DNA from: CAVUOA01 sp963742955
Lineage (GTDB): Bacteria; Bacteroidota; Ignavibacteria; Tepidaquicellales; OLB5
Reading direction: 5' to 3'
DNA length: 64,000 bases
Assembly (NCBI GenBank): GCA_963742955.1
Contig: CAVUOA010000012.1
Location: forward strand, 278,214 to 342,213
Shown: one piece after another, positions 37,033-46,990 of the stretch
Position numbering within the stretch: the stretch's first letter is position 1
Layout of the letters: each line of letters opens with the position of its first letter
Position numbers and translations under genes: made by a program
The notes under the pieces: model-generated
What the model was told of the DNA's origin: nothing
Databases searched by the model: none
The model's input: only the letters and a program-made list of their open reading frames with translations

Positions 37033-40000
37033 ATGGTAACTAGATTAATTTCCGCAGTAAGTGCAGTATTTGCAGTGATTTTAAGCGTACTTCCTCTTCA
37101 GGCGCAAAACATAAATGACGCACTTGATCTAAACGCAAGCTTTAACATTTATACGAACAATTATTACGGCTCCAACCAGGATGTCAGCATGACAATCAGT
37201 GCGTACAGCGTTCCGAAGAAAGCGGAGTTTGAATTCAAGATTTACAAGATTAAAGACGTTGAGGCATTTTTCTCACGCCAGACATCAACTTACACAATTG
37301 ATGTTTTAAGCAAAGACAGCACAAACCTGCTTTCATTATGCGACGAAGTAGACAGCTTTACCAAAAGACTTAAAACTGAAGGAGATTACGGCTATTATTA
37401 TTCCTATGAGACCATTACTTATAAGCCGAAACAAAAAGGCGCATTTCTTGTAAGGGTATCCTATAAAAATAAAGTTGCATACGCAGGATTTTTTGTAACC
37501 GATTTGGGAATGATTTCCGAAGCTTCTGCAAATGCCATACTTGCATACACAGTCGACAGGAAAACAGGCGAACCGGTTTCGGGTATCGATTTGAGCTTTT
37601 ACATGGGCACAAGAAAAATGGGAGTCGGCTCAACAGTAAACGGATTATTTTATAAAGGTGTGGAACAATCAGACAGGGATTTCGCGGCAGCAAATAATAT
37701 TTACTATCCCCTGGTTATAGGTAAATCCGGTGATGATATAGTTGTGTCTGACCCGTACCTTTATTTCGGTTACGGAGCGGATATGTATAGTGTTTACATT
37801 TATACTAACCAGCCGGTTTACCGCCCGAAATCGGTAGTCGATTTTAAAGGCACAATCAGAAAATCATGGGGAGGGGAGTTTGAGAATTTCCCGTCCAAAG
37901 ATGTAACGGTCTCTATAAAAGATTCGCGCGGAGCAGAAGTATATAAACAGATTTTAAAAACTAACGCAAACGGAAGCTTTGACGGTGAATATACAATTGA
38001 TAACAATGCTCCGCTGGGTAATTATTACATATATGCCACAATTGGCGAAAATCAAAACTATACAGGAACTTTTACCGTTGAAGAATACAAAAAGCCTGAA
38101 TATAAAGTTGATATAACTCTCGATAAAGACCAGTACACAAACGGCGATAATATTGCCGGAGTTGTTCAGGCTGATTATTATTTCGGCAGCCCCGTTCAGG
38201 AAGCTAAAGTAGAGTATAACGTTTACAAAAAAACATTCTATAAACCCTGGTGGTATTTTTCCGAATATAAATGGTGGTACGAGGAATACTACGAGAACAT
38301 GAACGAGAATCAGAAGTACAGCAACTCGGATTTTATTTACAGCGGAACAGGAGAGCTTGATAAAAACGGAAGGTTCGATTTTAATTATACTGTAAAAGAA
38401 GATTTTAAGGCGAAATATAATTATTACGATTGGTGGTATTATGATAATAACCAATCCTACGAAACAGATTATATTTATATTATCCAGGCGAAGGTAACCG
38501 ATAAATCACGGAGAGAAATATCATCAACTAAGACCGTTTACGTTACAAGAGCTGAATTCTATTTAACGGCAAACACAGATAAGTATCTTTATAAACCCAA
38601 TGAAAAGGTAACTGTCAATGTCCGCTCGAATAATTTTTCCGATAAACCGGTTGAGACAAGCTTTGACGGAACGGTTAATAAACTTACATGGGGCAAGTAT
38701 CCTGATTATAAACAGGAAAGAAGCTTTGTTACAACGTTTTCCGGAAGGACAAGAGAAGACGGGCTGGGAATGGCAAGCTTCGATGCTAAAGATGAAGGAT
38801 ACTATGAAATAATGATAAGCTCAACCGATAACAGGGGAAAGAAAGTTACCACAAGCACTTATGCGTATGTATCAAACGGTGATATGTGGTGGTGGTATAA
38901 CCAGTCAGGCACAGTACAGATTATTCCCGATAAAGACTCATATAAACCGGGTGAAACGTGCAATGCACTGATTATAACAACTAAACCGGGCGCAAGCGTT
39001 CTTATCACAACACAGAACGATAATATACTTACTTATAAAGTTGAGAAAATCGACGGAACATCTAAAATGATTCAGATTCCCGTTGAAAACAATTGCACGC
39101 CCAATTTTTATATTTCAGCATCTTATGTCGATAATGGTTCTTTCTATAACGGCAGCAGGTCAGTTATGGTTATTCCCGAAGCTAAATTCCTTACTGTCAG
39201 CATTGGAACCGATAAAACTACATATAAGCCGAAGGATGACGGAACTATTAATGTTAGAGTAACCGATGCTAACGGTAATCCTGTACCGAATGCAGAAGTA
39301 TCTCTTGGCGTAGTTGATGAAAGCATATACGCAATTCATCCCGATGATACAAAGGACATCAGAAAATTCTTTTATTCGCCAAAATGGAATTCCGTAACTG
39401 CGCATTACAGCGGTACGTATTCATATTACGGGTATTCAAGATTGATTACTATTTATGAAAGGTTTAATGTTAAGAATACAAATGAAAGCGACCTTGGTAC
39501 AATTAAAGGGACATTAAAGGATAAAAAGGGTAACCCGATTCAATATGCTACAATTGTAATTGACGGTGATTACATTGCCTGCACCACAGGTTCCGAAGGT
39601 GAATTTGAATTTAAGCTGCCTGCCGGTGAATATCAAATCAGCGTTTTACAGGGAAAGAAAACCAAGGAAAGCGAACAGGAGCTCAATGTAAGTAAAGGTC
39701 AGACTATAACCATAACATTAAAAGCAGACTCAGAAGGATTACTGATTGGTGATGAAATGGGCAATATAATGCAGGCTCCTATGACTAGTGAATCCGGAAT
39801 AGAACTCAGGGGCGGCCGAGAGTTAGAAGAGAAAACAAAATCAGTGGATGGCGTGCTGGCAGACCGCAAAGAAGCATACAAAAAAGGGGATGATAAGGAC
39901 GGAAGTGACCTTGAACCTTTTGTTGCAGCAGATTTAAGAAGTGATTTCCGTGATGCAATTTACTGGTCGCCTTCGGTTATGACTGATGCAAACGGATATG

Positions 40001-42089
40001 CCGATGTAAGAGTTAAATATCCCGATAATTTGACAACATGGAGAATTACATCAAGGGTTATTACAGAGGATACTAAAGTAGGGCAGATGACAAATACTGT
40101 TATTACCAGAAAAGATTTGCTTGTTAGAATGGAAACACCTCGTTTCTTACAGCAGGGCGATGAAGTTACGATTTCAACAATAGTCCACAACTACCTCGAA
40201 AGTGATAAAACTACCAAACTCAGCCTGAAAGCGGAAAATCTTGAAATAATGGGTGATGCAAGTGAGAAGACTTTCGTAATGGGTAAGAATGAAGAAAAGA
40301 GAATTGATTGGAAAATAAAAGTAACCGAGCCTATGGGATTTGCAAAGCTTACTGCAACGGCATTAACGAACGAGGAATCGGATGCAGTTGAGCTTAAAGT
40401 TCCGCTGCAGCCGCACGGTTTGAAGCTTGACCAGTATATTTCTGCTGATATATCGGACGAGAATAAAACTGAAATTAAAGAAATTAAAATCCCGGATTAC
40501 ACGGATTTACGAAGCACAAAACTTGTGCTTAACGTTGAACCTTCACTTGCATCGACAATGCTGACTGCGCTGGACGAGCTTGTGGGTTATCCTTACGGAT
40601 GCGTTGAGCAAACCATGAGCCGTTTCCTGCCGACAGTTATTGTGGCAGATGCGTTCAAAGAGCTTAATGCACCGATTAGCGATGCAACAAAGAAAGATTT
40701 GCCGAAGATGGTTGAAGCGGGATTTAACCGCCTGTACTCGATGCAGCACTATGACGGAGGCTGGGGATGGTGGACAAACGACGAGTCGCACCCGTTTATG
40801 ACTTCGTATGTTATTTACGGCTTAAGCCTTGCAAAAAATGCCGGTTATGATGTTAAGCAGGATGTTTTATCGAAAGGAATAGCTTCGCTTAAGTCTCAGC
40901 TTAATTCAGGCGGTGAAAATCTTGATGCAACTACGCGCGCATATATGATATACTCGCTCTCATTCGCTGAAACAAAAGATACAAAGCTGTTTAAAGAGCA
41001 GTTTAAAATTCTTGAAAACGAAAAATTGAATGATTATGCAATAGGGCTTATTTCTATGACAGCAACAAATATCGGTGACGATGAAACAGCAAAAAAATAT
41101 GCCGATATGCTGCTTAAAGACGTTCAGTCAGCAGGTGAGAGCGGAGCATACTGGGGTGGTGAAGCATGGCATTATAACTGGCAGGAAGATAAGATTCAAA
41201 CAACTGCAATGGCAATTAAGGCTCTTGTCAGCAATCAAAGCTACATTTCGCAGAATCCTGAGATTCTGAACAAAGCTATTCGCTGGCTGTTAATGCAGCG
41301 CCACGGCGGAGGATGGAACAGCACACAGCAGACATCTTTTATAGTATATGCTATGGTTGATTACCTCAAGAAATCAAAAGAGCTTGAACCCGATTACAGC
41401 GTAAAAGTGTGGGTGAACAATGAGCTTTACCTTGATAAGAAAATGACGAGGGAAGACGTATTCAGCAAATCAGTGCCGATTGAAATTGACGGAAGCAAGT
41501 TGAAGGCTGGCGTAAATGATTTAAAAGTTGAAAAATCAGGTAATGGTAAAGTTTATGTTTCCTCACAGCTCTCTTATTACACGAATGAAGAGAAAATACA
41601 TCCTCGCGAAGACGGCTTCAGGGTTGAAAAAGAATACTTTAAACTGGAGCAGTATACAAGGTATTCCGATAACAAGATTGTATACAAGAAAAGATACTTC
41701 GACGGCAAAGTGAAATCAGGTGATGAAATTTTGTAAAAGTAAAAGTCAGCTCTAAAGACGAGAATATGCAGTACTTTATGCTTGAAGACCCGATTCCCGC
41801 CGGATGTGAAGTCGTAAAGGATGACTGGGCATTTACAATTGATGAAGAAAGAGATTACAGCGGTTATGATTATTACTGGTGGAGATGGTGGTATGCCGAT
41901 AAGGATATAAGAGATAACCGTGTATCATTCTTTGCAACATACCTCTGGGGCGATACTTATGAGTTCTCTTACATACTCCATGCGCAGATACCCGGCACAT
42001 ATAATGTGATTCCCGCTACCGGTATGTTAATGTATTATCCTGAAGTCCGTGGCTCAAGCGAAGAATTAAGATTGGAAATAGAGGATTAA
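37033..42089 (+). CDS. Bacterial alpha-2-macroglobulin (one frameshift near the end)
   Basis: 1567 aa to 41736, then about 107 more after a missing T at 41729-41732 (DEIFVKVKVSSKDENMQ when restored). Signal peptide ends LQAQ; there is no lipobox. MG-type beta domains fill the first 800 residues. A carboxypeptidase-regulatory-like domain (KGTLKDKKGNPIQYATIVI, about 825-900) is inserted before a charged, bait-like stretch. The A2M core has DAIYWSPSVMTDANGYA, the thioester PYGCVEQTMSRF (Cys1190) and an alpha/alpha toroid after it. Such proteins trap proteases in the periplasm. No pbpC neighbour is present. AAGGAG precedes the ATG. Confidence 0.88.
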
Positions 42090-42108
42090 TAAATATCCAA
42101 ATTAAACC

Positions 42109-42332
42109 GTAGTCGAGCCCTTTATGGGCTCGCTTTTTGAGTAGAATCGTAGCCGAGCCCTTTACGGGCTCGCTCTTTGAGTAGAACCGTTGTCGAGCCC
42201 TTTACGGGCTCGCTCTTTGAGTAGAATTGTAGTCGAGCCCTTTATGGGCTCACTCTTTGAGTAGAACCGTTGTCGAGCCGTTTACGGGCTCGCTTTATGT
42301 AAATAACCGTAGTCTACCCCTTTATGGGGTCG
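42109..42332 (+). repeat. Upstream REP array: six direct copies at 40-bp spacing
   Basis: Each copy has a 4-nt prefix (GTAG or GTTG) followed by a hairpin, CGAGCCC-TTTAT-GGGCTCG in the main class. Prefixes start at 42109, 42149, 42189, 42229, 42269 and 42309, a constant 40-bp period. The spacer is CTTTTTGAGTAGAA-like. The sixth copy has ACCCC/GGGGT stems like the downstream set. The prefix-hairpin form is that of REP sequences recognised by RAYT enzymes. Confidence 0.85.
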
Positions 42333-42375
42333 ATTTAACAGCAGTGGGCATATATTATATCTTTACAATTACTAA

Positions 42376-42858
42376 TTGAATTCTCATTTTTGCAACATGT
42401 TTAAAACAAAACAGCACCGCCTCGAAACTGATTTTTACAAATCACAAATCGTTTCATTTACAATTTGCTTTCTTCCAAATTCTAATGCTGCAGTTGATTC
42501 CATATTTAAAAAATTAAATGAACTTTTAATTAAAATTTTAGTTGAATTTGATTGTATACTTCATGTATGGGTATTAATGCCTGACCATTGCCACCTGATA
42601 ATTGAAGCAATTGATGAATGTCCGAATATTTTAAAAGCAGTCGATAGGATTAAACAAGAGAGCGGATATTGGTTTTATAAAGATAGAATAGATTTGAAAT
42701 GGCAGCCCAGTTATTATGACCATATTGTTAGAAATGATAAAGATTTAATGAATCAGGTATATTATATATTAAACAACCCGGTAAGGAAAGGATTGGTTGA
42801 ACATTGGAAAGATTATCCACATAAATATTCAATGATTTATAATTTAGATGAGTTGTGA
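42376..42858 (+). CDS. REP-associated tyrosine transposase (RAYT)
   Basis: 160 aa; an inner ATG at residue 8 is an alternative start. The HUH pair is in LMPDHCHLIIEA, after a helix ILVEFDCILHVWV. The C-terminal DHIVRNDKDLMNQVYYILNNPVRKGLVEHWKDYPH is the typical RAYT nucleophile region (split: a Tyr within VYYILNNPVRKGLV). It lies between REP arrays on both sides, so it is very likely the enzyme that mobilised them. It is clearly different from the RAYT at 16964. Confidence 0.9.
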   Translation: MNSHFCNMFKTKQHRLETDFYKSQIVSFTICFLPNSNAAVDSIFKKLNELLIKILVEFDCILHVWVLMPDHCHLIIEAIDECPNILKAVDRIKQESGYWFYKDRIDLKWQPSYYDHIVRNDKDLMNQVYYILNNPVRKGLVEHWKDYPHKYSMIYNLDEL

Positions 42859-42860
42859 TA

Positions 42861-42984
42861 CGACCCCATAAAGGGGTCGACTACGTGATGTTTCTTATAC
42901 GACCCCATAAAGGGGTCGACTACGTGATGTTTCTTATACGACCCCCCCGCTCTTTAGCGGGGTAAACTCCAAGGGGTCGACTAC
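42861..42984 (-). repeat. Downstream REP array: three inverted copies
   Basis: On the minus strand each copy reads GTAG-T-CGACCCC-TTTAT-GGGGTCG. Two intact copies (42861-42884, 42900-42923) are 39 bp apart. The third (42939-42984) has the same ends but its loop is replaced by a second palindrome, CCCCGCT-AAAGAGCGGGG-like. Orientation is opposite to the upstream array, so the RAYT gene is bracketed head-to-head. Confidence 0.85.
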
Positions 42985-43000
42985 GGATGATATAATTATT

Positions 43001-43468
43001 TTATTCCTTTTCCCCCAATCCTTCGCTTCCCGTATCGAGAACAAATTTCCACTCCCCGGCTTTATTCTTTTTCCAAATTGTAACATACGTGCCGAAATAT
43101 GAAACAGGGTTCCCGTTTTCATCCTTTGTTTTATATTCCCAGGTGCCGTATGTATAGCCAAGCTCAAGCGATATGGCTATATCGGCATATAGCGGTTTCC
43201 AGGTTAAAACAAATGCAGTATCCGGTTTGCTGTATCTTTTGCGCAATCTATCTATGCCGCGGATTGGATAGCTGTTTGGTTTAAGCATAACTGCATCATC
43301 ATCAGCATAGCTTAAAAATGCGTGATTCATTCCTTTTTCAACCGAGAGATTTGAAAAATCAATATCAACCTGCTTTAGCGCTTCTTTGTCTTTTTCTGTC
43401 TGGGCGGAAATGTTTTCTGTTAATGCTAACAATATAATTGCAATAGTTAATTGAATAAAATATTTCAT
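43001..43468 (-). CDS. Periplasmic SnoaL/DUF4440-like (NTF2-fold) protein
   Basis: 155 aa. Signal peptide (KYFIQLTIAIILLALTENISA), then a helix ALKQVDIDFSNLSVEKG, ADDDAVMLKP, and a beta-sheet half with YTYGTWEYKTKDENG and YVTIWKKNKAGEWKFVLDTG. That is the NTF2-like layout of DUF4440 proteins. No catalytic residues can be assigned. It directly abuts the REP array. Confidence 0.7.
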   Translation of the reverse strand: MKYFIQLTIAIILLALTENISAQTEKDKEALKQVDIDFSNLSVEKGMNHAFLSYADDDAVMLKPNSYPIRGIDRLRKRYSKPDTAFVLTWKPLYADIAISLELGYTYGTWEYKTKDENGNPVSYFGTYVTIWKKNKAGEWKFVLDTGSEGLGEKE

Positions 43469-43532
43469 AATTGGGTAAATTGATTTATAATCCGGGCGTT
43501 ATTGATTAGACAAACTGAAATGTTGAGTGTGA

Positions 43533-43570
43533 CAAAAAAAAGATTCCATCTTAAAAAAAGATGGAATCTT
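43533..43570 (-). terminator. Rho-independent terminator (minus strand)
   Basis: On the minus strand, AAGATTCCATCTT and AAGATGGAATCTT form a near-perfect 13-bp stem, followed by TTTTTT. It lies 20 nt after the stop of the minus-strand gene at 43591. Confidence 0.85.
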
Positions 43571-43590
43571 AGATTGTTATCAAATGTAAT

Positions 43591-44277
43591 TTATATCATT
43601 GCAAGTATTTTCTCTGCCAAGGCTATGTGCCTTTTTTGGTATTTGTTTGCGGAAGGTTTTCTGTGAATTATTTTTTCCAGTACAGGAGCAGTGTATTTCA
43701 GCTCTTTTTTTGCAAGTGGAGTGTTGATTTCACTCAATGCAAGCAAAGTATAATAATACGGCATTTTCTTCCATTTGCCTTTGCCATCACGCATCTTGCT
43801 GAGGTACTTCATCCCCATATCAAGCCGTTTTTTCTGGTTTTTTAATCCTCCTGCAGCAAGATGGCGCCAGTATGATGCGGAGCATGGGCCGCAGCAGTAT
43901 TTCCCTTCATCCTTGCCTGCAGATAGCCAGTTTTTCATTGCTCTTTCAAATCCTTTATTTGATTCACTGACTGCATCCAAAACAGCTTTATCATTTACCC
44001 CAAGAGCAATTATTGCCCTGCTTGATTCTTCACCGAGTATATGTGACGTTCCTGCACCTGTTGTAATTCTTTCCCCTGTAAAAGTTCTTATCCCTGTTTC
44101 AAAATCACGCCCGGTTGGCGCAATCATTCCCCAGTACGAGCCTTTCACTCCCTGCCGGGAAGCCAGCCACTTTGCGGTATTTTTCTTTTCTCTTTCGGAA
44201 ATTTTTTTCCCGAAAAATAAAGCTTCATTAACAGCATCAACAGTATCGGCAAGACTGTTCTTATGTATGAGTTTCAT
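43591..44277 (-). CDS. Hypothetical helical protein
   Basis: About 228 aa from the ATG at 44277; an upstream in-frame start at 44352 would overlap the VIT gene by 70 nt. It is helical with a CCGPCSASYWRHLAAGG segment (about 130-145) whose CC/C cysteines may bind metal. ITTGAGTSHILGEESSRAII and a tail rich in Lys are also visible. I do not recognise the family. It is downstream of, and close to, the VIT-family gene, so co-transcription is likely. Confidence 0.6.
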   Translation of the reverse strand: MKLIHKNSLADTVDAVNEALFFGKKISEREKKNTAKWLASRQGVKGSYWGMIAPTGRDFETGIRTFTGERITTGAGTSHILGEESSRAIIALGVNDKAVLDAVSESNKGFERAMKNWLSAGKDEGKYCCGPCSASYWRHLAAGGLKNQKKRLDMGMKYLSKMRDGKGKWKKMPYYYTLLALSEINTPLAKKELKYTAPVLEKIIHRKPSANKYQKRHIALAEKILAMI

Positions 44278-44282
44278 AATTG

Positions 44283-44975
44283 TTATGATATTAATTTTGC
44301 TATAAAAAATGCAGCTCCCGCAGCAAGACCGCCCGTAATAAGAGTCTGCCATGCATTTTTAAACGGAACTGTTCCTATAAACTTTCCTTTAATATAACCG
44401 AATATCCCCAGCGCCATCAAAGTTATTATTACAGAAATAACCAAAGCTGATTGCGGTACAGGGTCAAAGATATACGGTGAGAGCGGAATAAACCCGCCAG
44501 CAACATAAGACGCGGCAATTGTAAGCGCGCTGTTGCGTGCACGTTTGGGATTGGGTTCTTCCAGTCCGAGCTCAAACCGCATCATAAAATCAATCCATGA
44601 TTTTTTTCTTTTTGTTAATGCCTCAACCACTGGTTTTGATTCTTCATTAGTCAGCCCGTAATCCTGTAAAATATCTGTTACTTCTTTAGTTTCGATATCC
44701 GGAACTTCTTCAACTTCACGCTCTTCACGTTTGCGTTCGCTGTAATAATGTTCGGCATCGCTTTTGGCTGCCAGGTAACCGCCGAGTCCCATCGCAATCG
44801 AACCTGCGGCAATTTCAGCAAGTCCTGCGATTACAATAATATTTGTTGAGTTAACCGCCCCTGAAAGTCCCGCCGCAAGTGCAAAGGGGACTGTAAGTCC
44901 GTCGGACATGCCAATAACTATATCACGCACAACTTCGCTTGAGTTAAAATGTTTTTCTGTATGTTCCTGTTTCAT
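44283..44975 (-). CDS. VIT1/CCC1-family iron/manganese transporter
   Basis: 230 aa with five hydrophobic segments. N-terminal VVRDIVIGMSDGLTVPFALAAGLSGA is the signature first helix. A cytoplasmic charged domain (HYYSERKREEREVEEVPD, about 75-135), the metal-binding domain of the family, separates it from GGFIPLSPYIF and the final helices. It would move Fe2+ or Mn2+. It lies 7 bp after the methyltransferase gene. Confidence 0.9.
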   Translation of the reverse strand: MKQEHTEKHFNSSEVVRDIVIGMSDGLTVPFALAAGLSGAVNSTNIIVIAGLAEIAAGSIAMGLGGYLAAKSDAEHYYSERKREEREVEEVPDIETKEVTDILQDYGLTNEESKPVVEALTKRKKSWIDFMMRFELGLEEPNPKRARNSALTIAASYVAGGFIPLSPYIFDPVPQSALVISVIITLMALGIFGYIKGKFIGTVPFKNAWQTLITGGLAAGAAFFIAKLIS

Positions 44976-44982
44976 AAATATA

Positions 44983-45711
44983 TTAGTCAGAACAGATTAA
45001 GTATATAAATCCTTTTAGATTTTCTTCGGAAATTATTTTAAATCCGTTTTCCACGAGCAAATGTTTCACTGTATTAACCGGAAGCCTGAGCTTTTTATAA
45101 GAGCTTACTTTCTGTATCCAGCCCTCTGCGGTTTTGGAATTTATTATATCGTTCACATTCACATAATCTTTTTCATATTCAAGGAAACAAGTAAAAATAG
45201 TATCATCAGTGCTTCTAACCGGAATGAATCTGCTTTCACCCTTTAACTCTTTGCTTAAATCTCTGTATGAAATAATAAATTTACCGTTCGGAGATAAAAT
45301 ATTTCTGCAATTCTCAATCAACTTATTCACTTCATTTAATGAATTCAAATGAGTCAAAGTATCACCCATGCAAATAATAAGCTCTGGATTGTGATTGGAA
45401 TATTTATCAGTATCCATTATGTCAGCTTCAACAGTTTGTATATTCAGATTTTCTTTTCTTGCGTTAAGCTCATCAAGCAGTTTTCTGCTGAAATCGACAG
45501 CAATAACTTTATATCCCAGCTTTGCAAGAGGAATTGACTGCACCCCGCTGCCGCATCCCAAATCAATTGCGATGCTGTTTCCTGCCGGGGTAATTTCATG
45601 TTTTTTGAAAAACTCCTCCGATTCATTCAGTCTTGCTTCAAAATCACCGAACATCCACGAGTAATATCCGGCAAGATGATTTTCGTAATGTTCCTTTGTT
45701 ATGCTATCCAT
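44983..45711 (-). CDS. Class I SAM-dependent methyltransferase
   Basis: 242 aa. SAM-binding motif I is IAIDLGCGSGVQSIPLAKLG (about 46-65), followed by VIAVDFSRKLLDEL and ELIICMGDTLTHL. No domain points to a substrate. Intact, no signal peptide. Precedes the VIT gene on the same strand. Confidence 0.85.
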   Translation of the reverse strand: MDSITKEHYENHLAGYYSWMFGDFEARLNESEEFFKKHEITPAGNSIAIDLGCGSGVQSIPLAKLGYKVIAVDFSRKLLDELNARKENLNIQTVEADIMDTDKYSNHNPELIICMGDTLTHLNSLNEVNKLIENCRNILSPNGKFIISYRDLSKELKGESRFIPVRSTDDTIFTCFLEYEKDYVNVNDIINSKTAEGWIQKVSSYKKLRLPVNTVKHLLVENGFKIISEENLKGFIYLICSD

Positions 45712-45865
45712 GATGTGAGAATTAATTTAGTGTAAATTTTAAACCGATGAAAGTGAAATGTAATTGAATCTTCCGGAACATAGAGATACGCAGTAAAAAT
45801 TTCAAGACTGGTGAAGAGTCGAGATGAACTGTAACAAGCTAGCCGAATTTATGAAAAACAATTAA

Positions 45866-46846
45866 TTATAGTACAGCCGGTTCTTTGTTATATTTATTGC
45901 GGTAATCTATAGGTGACATTCCTGCAACTTTCTTAAATACATCACGGAAAGCTTTTGAATCTGTGTACCCGGTTTCGTACATAACTTCGTTAATGGTTTT
46001 TCTGCCCGTTTCGAGATGTTTTTTTGCTGCTTCTATTTTTACTCGCTGAATGTATTCAACGATTGTGTTTGATGTAGCTTTTTTGAATCTGCGTTCAAAC
46101 GTTCTGCGCCCGATGCCGTACATAGCGCAAAGCTTATCGACTGTTATTTTATCTTTGTAATTCAGCTCTATGTATTCCTGCGCCTGCTTAACTGTTTCAT
46201 CATCATGGTCTTTTTGCCCGCGGAATATTGAAAATGATGACTGGCTTCGGCGCCCGATATCAAGCAGAAAAAATTTTGTTGCCAAAATTGCGGTTTCTCT
46301 ATCGGTATATTTTTCAACAAGGTATAAAAGCAGGTTCCACAGGGTAGTAGCGCCGCCGCTTGTAAACAGCCCGTTTTGCTCGGTAACTACTTTATCGTCA
46401 ACAAGCATAATATCGGGAAACATATTTCTGAACTGGTTGGCATAAAGCCAGTGAGTTGAGCATTGTTTACCTTTAAGCAGTCCCGTTGCAGCAAGCAAAA
46501 ATGCCCCTATACAAAGGCTGGCAACTTCAGAGCCGTTTTTATACTGTTCAACAATCCATGGGATGAAAGCTTTATTTATTTCAATTGAGTTTTTCAGGTC
46601 ACCGCTTAGAGCAGGTATTATTATTAGGTCTGTTTTATCAGCATCATCAATAAGTATATCGGGGTTAATTGTAAACAGTCCGTCATTGAGCTTTACTTCT
46701 TTTGTAAGTCCAGCAATCTGTACTTTAAACATAGGCTTTTTGCCCGAGCTTTTTAAAAGGTCATTTGCAGCTGTAAACATGTAACGCGGGTCTGCTATGC
46801 TTGAAAGAACCGCTCCTTCGGGAGCTAAAATTGTTATTGTTTTCAT
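45866..46846 (-). CDS. GlxA-family regulator: DJ-1/PfpI domain plus AraC HTH
   Basis: 326 aa. Residues 1-190 form a DJ-1/PfpI-like domain with the nucleophile-elbow region VASLCIGAFLLAATGLL, as in GlxA/FtrA regulators. Residues about 222-322 are an AraC HTH pair: ITVDKLCAMYGIGRRTFERRF, split as two motifs, and INEVMYETGYTDSKAFRDVF, ending PIDYRNKY. It is divergent from the cluster at 46991 with a palindrome next to its start. It probably autoregulates and activates that cluster, on an unknown signal. Confidence 0.88.
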   Translation of the reverse strand: MKTITILAPEGAVLSSIADPRYMFTAANDLLKSSGKKPMFKVQIAGLTKEVKLNDGLFTINPDILIDDADKTDLIIIPALSGDLKNSIEINKAFIPWIVEQYKNGSEVASLCIGAFLLAATGLLKGKQCSTHWLYANQFRNMFPDIMLVDDKVVTEQNGLFTSGGATTLWNLLLYLVEKYTDRETAILATKFFLLDIGRRSQSSFSIFRGQKDHDDETVKQAQEYIELNYKDKITVDKLCAMYGIGRRTFERRFKKATSNTIVEYIQRVKIEAAKKHLETGRKTINEVMYETGYTDSKAFRDVFKKVAGMSPIDYRNKYNKEPAVL

Positions 46847-46850
46847 GGTA

Positions 46851-46871
46851 CAAAGTTACATTTTAACTTTG
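46851..46871. promoter_or_regulatory. Candidate operator palindrome in the divergent intergenic region
   Basis: CAAAGTT-acatttt-AACTTTG: perfect 7-bp arms, 7-nt spacer, 4 bp before the regulator start. It could be the autoregulatory site of the GlxA-type protein; this is inferred from position. Confidence 0.45.
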
Positions 46872-46905
46872 TCGTAATCAACCCGTAAGATTGTCGTTTT
46901 TGCCA

Positions 46906-46937
46906 ATTGTGCAAGGGGTAAAATGACACTATGTTTG
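46906..46937 (+). promoter_or_regulatory. Candidate Bacteroidota-type promoter
   Basis: ATTG (46906-46909), 20 nt, then TATGTTTG (46930-46937) fits the TTTG/TAnnTTTG promoter form of Bacteroidota. It would start transcription about 45 nt before the gene at 46991. A second TACTTTTG is at 46943-46950. Confidence 0.35.
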
Positions 46938-46990
46938 TAAGGTACTTTTGCGACAGTGAAAAATTAGTAAATAATTAAAATTTCAATATA

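Noticed and set aside
42109..42332. Possible CRISPR array (regular 40-bp repeats)
   Set aside because: The spacers are near-identical from unit to unit, the units carry GTAG/GTTG-prefixed hairpins, inverted copies lie downstream, and no cas genes are present. A REP array explains it.
43591..44352. Longer start at 44352 for the hypothetical gene
   Set aside because: It would overlap the VIT gene by about 70 nt and the extra residues are the antisense-free tail of that gene in another frame; the ATG at 44277 leaves a 5-bp gap.
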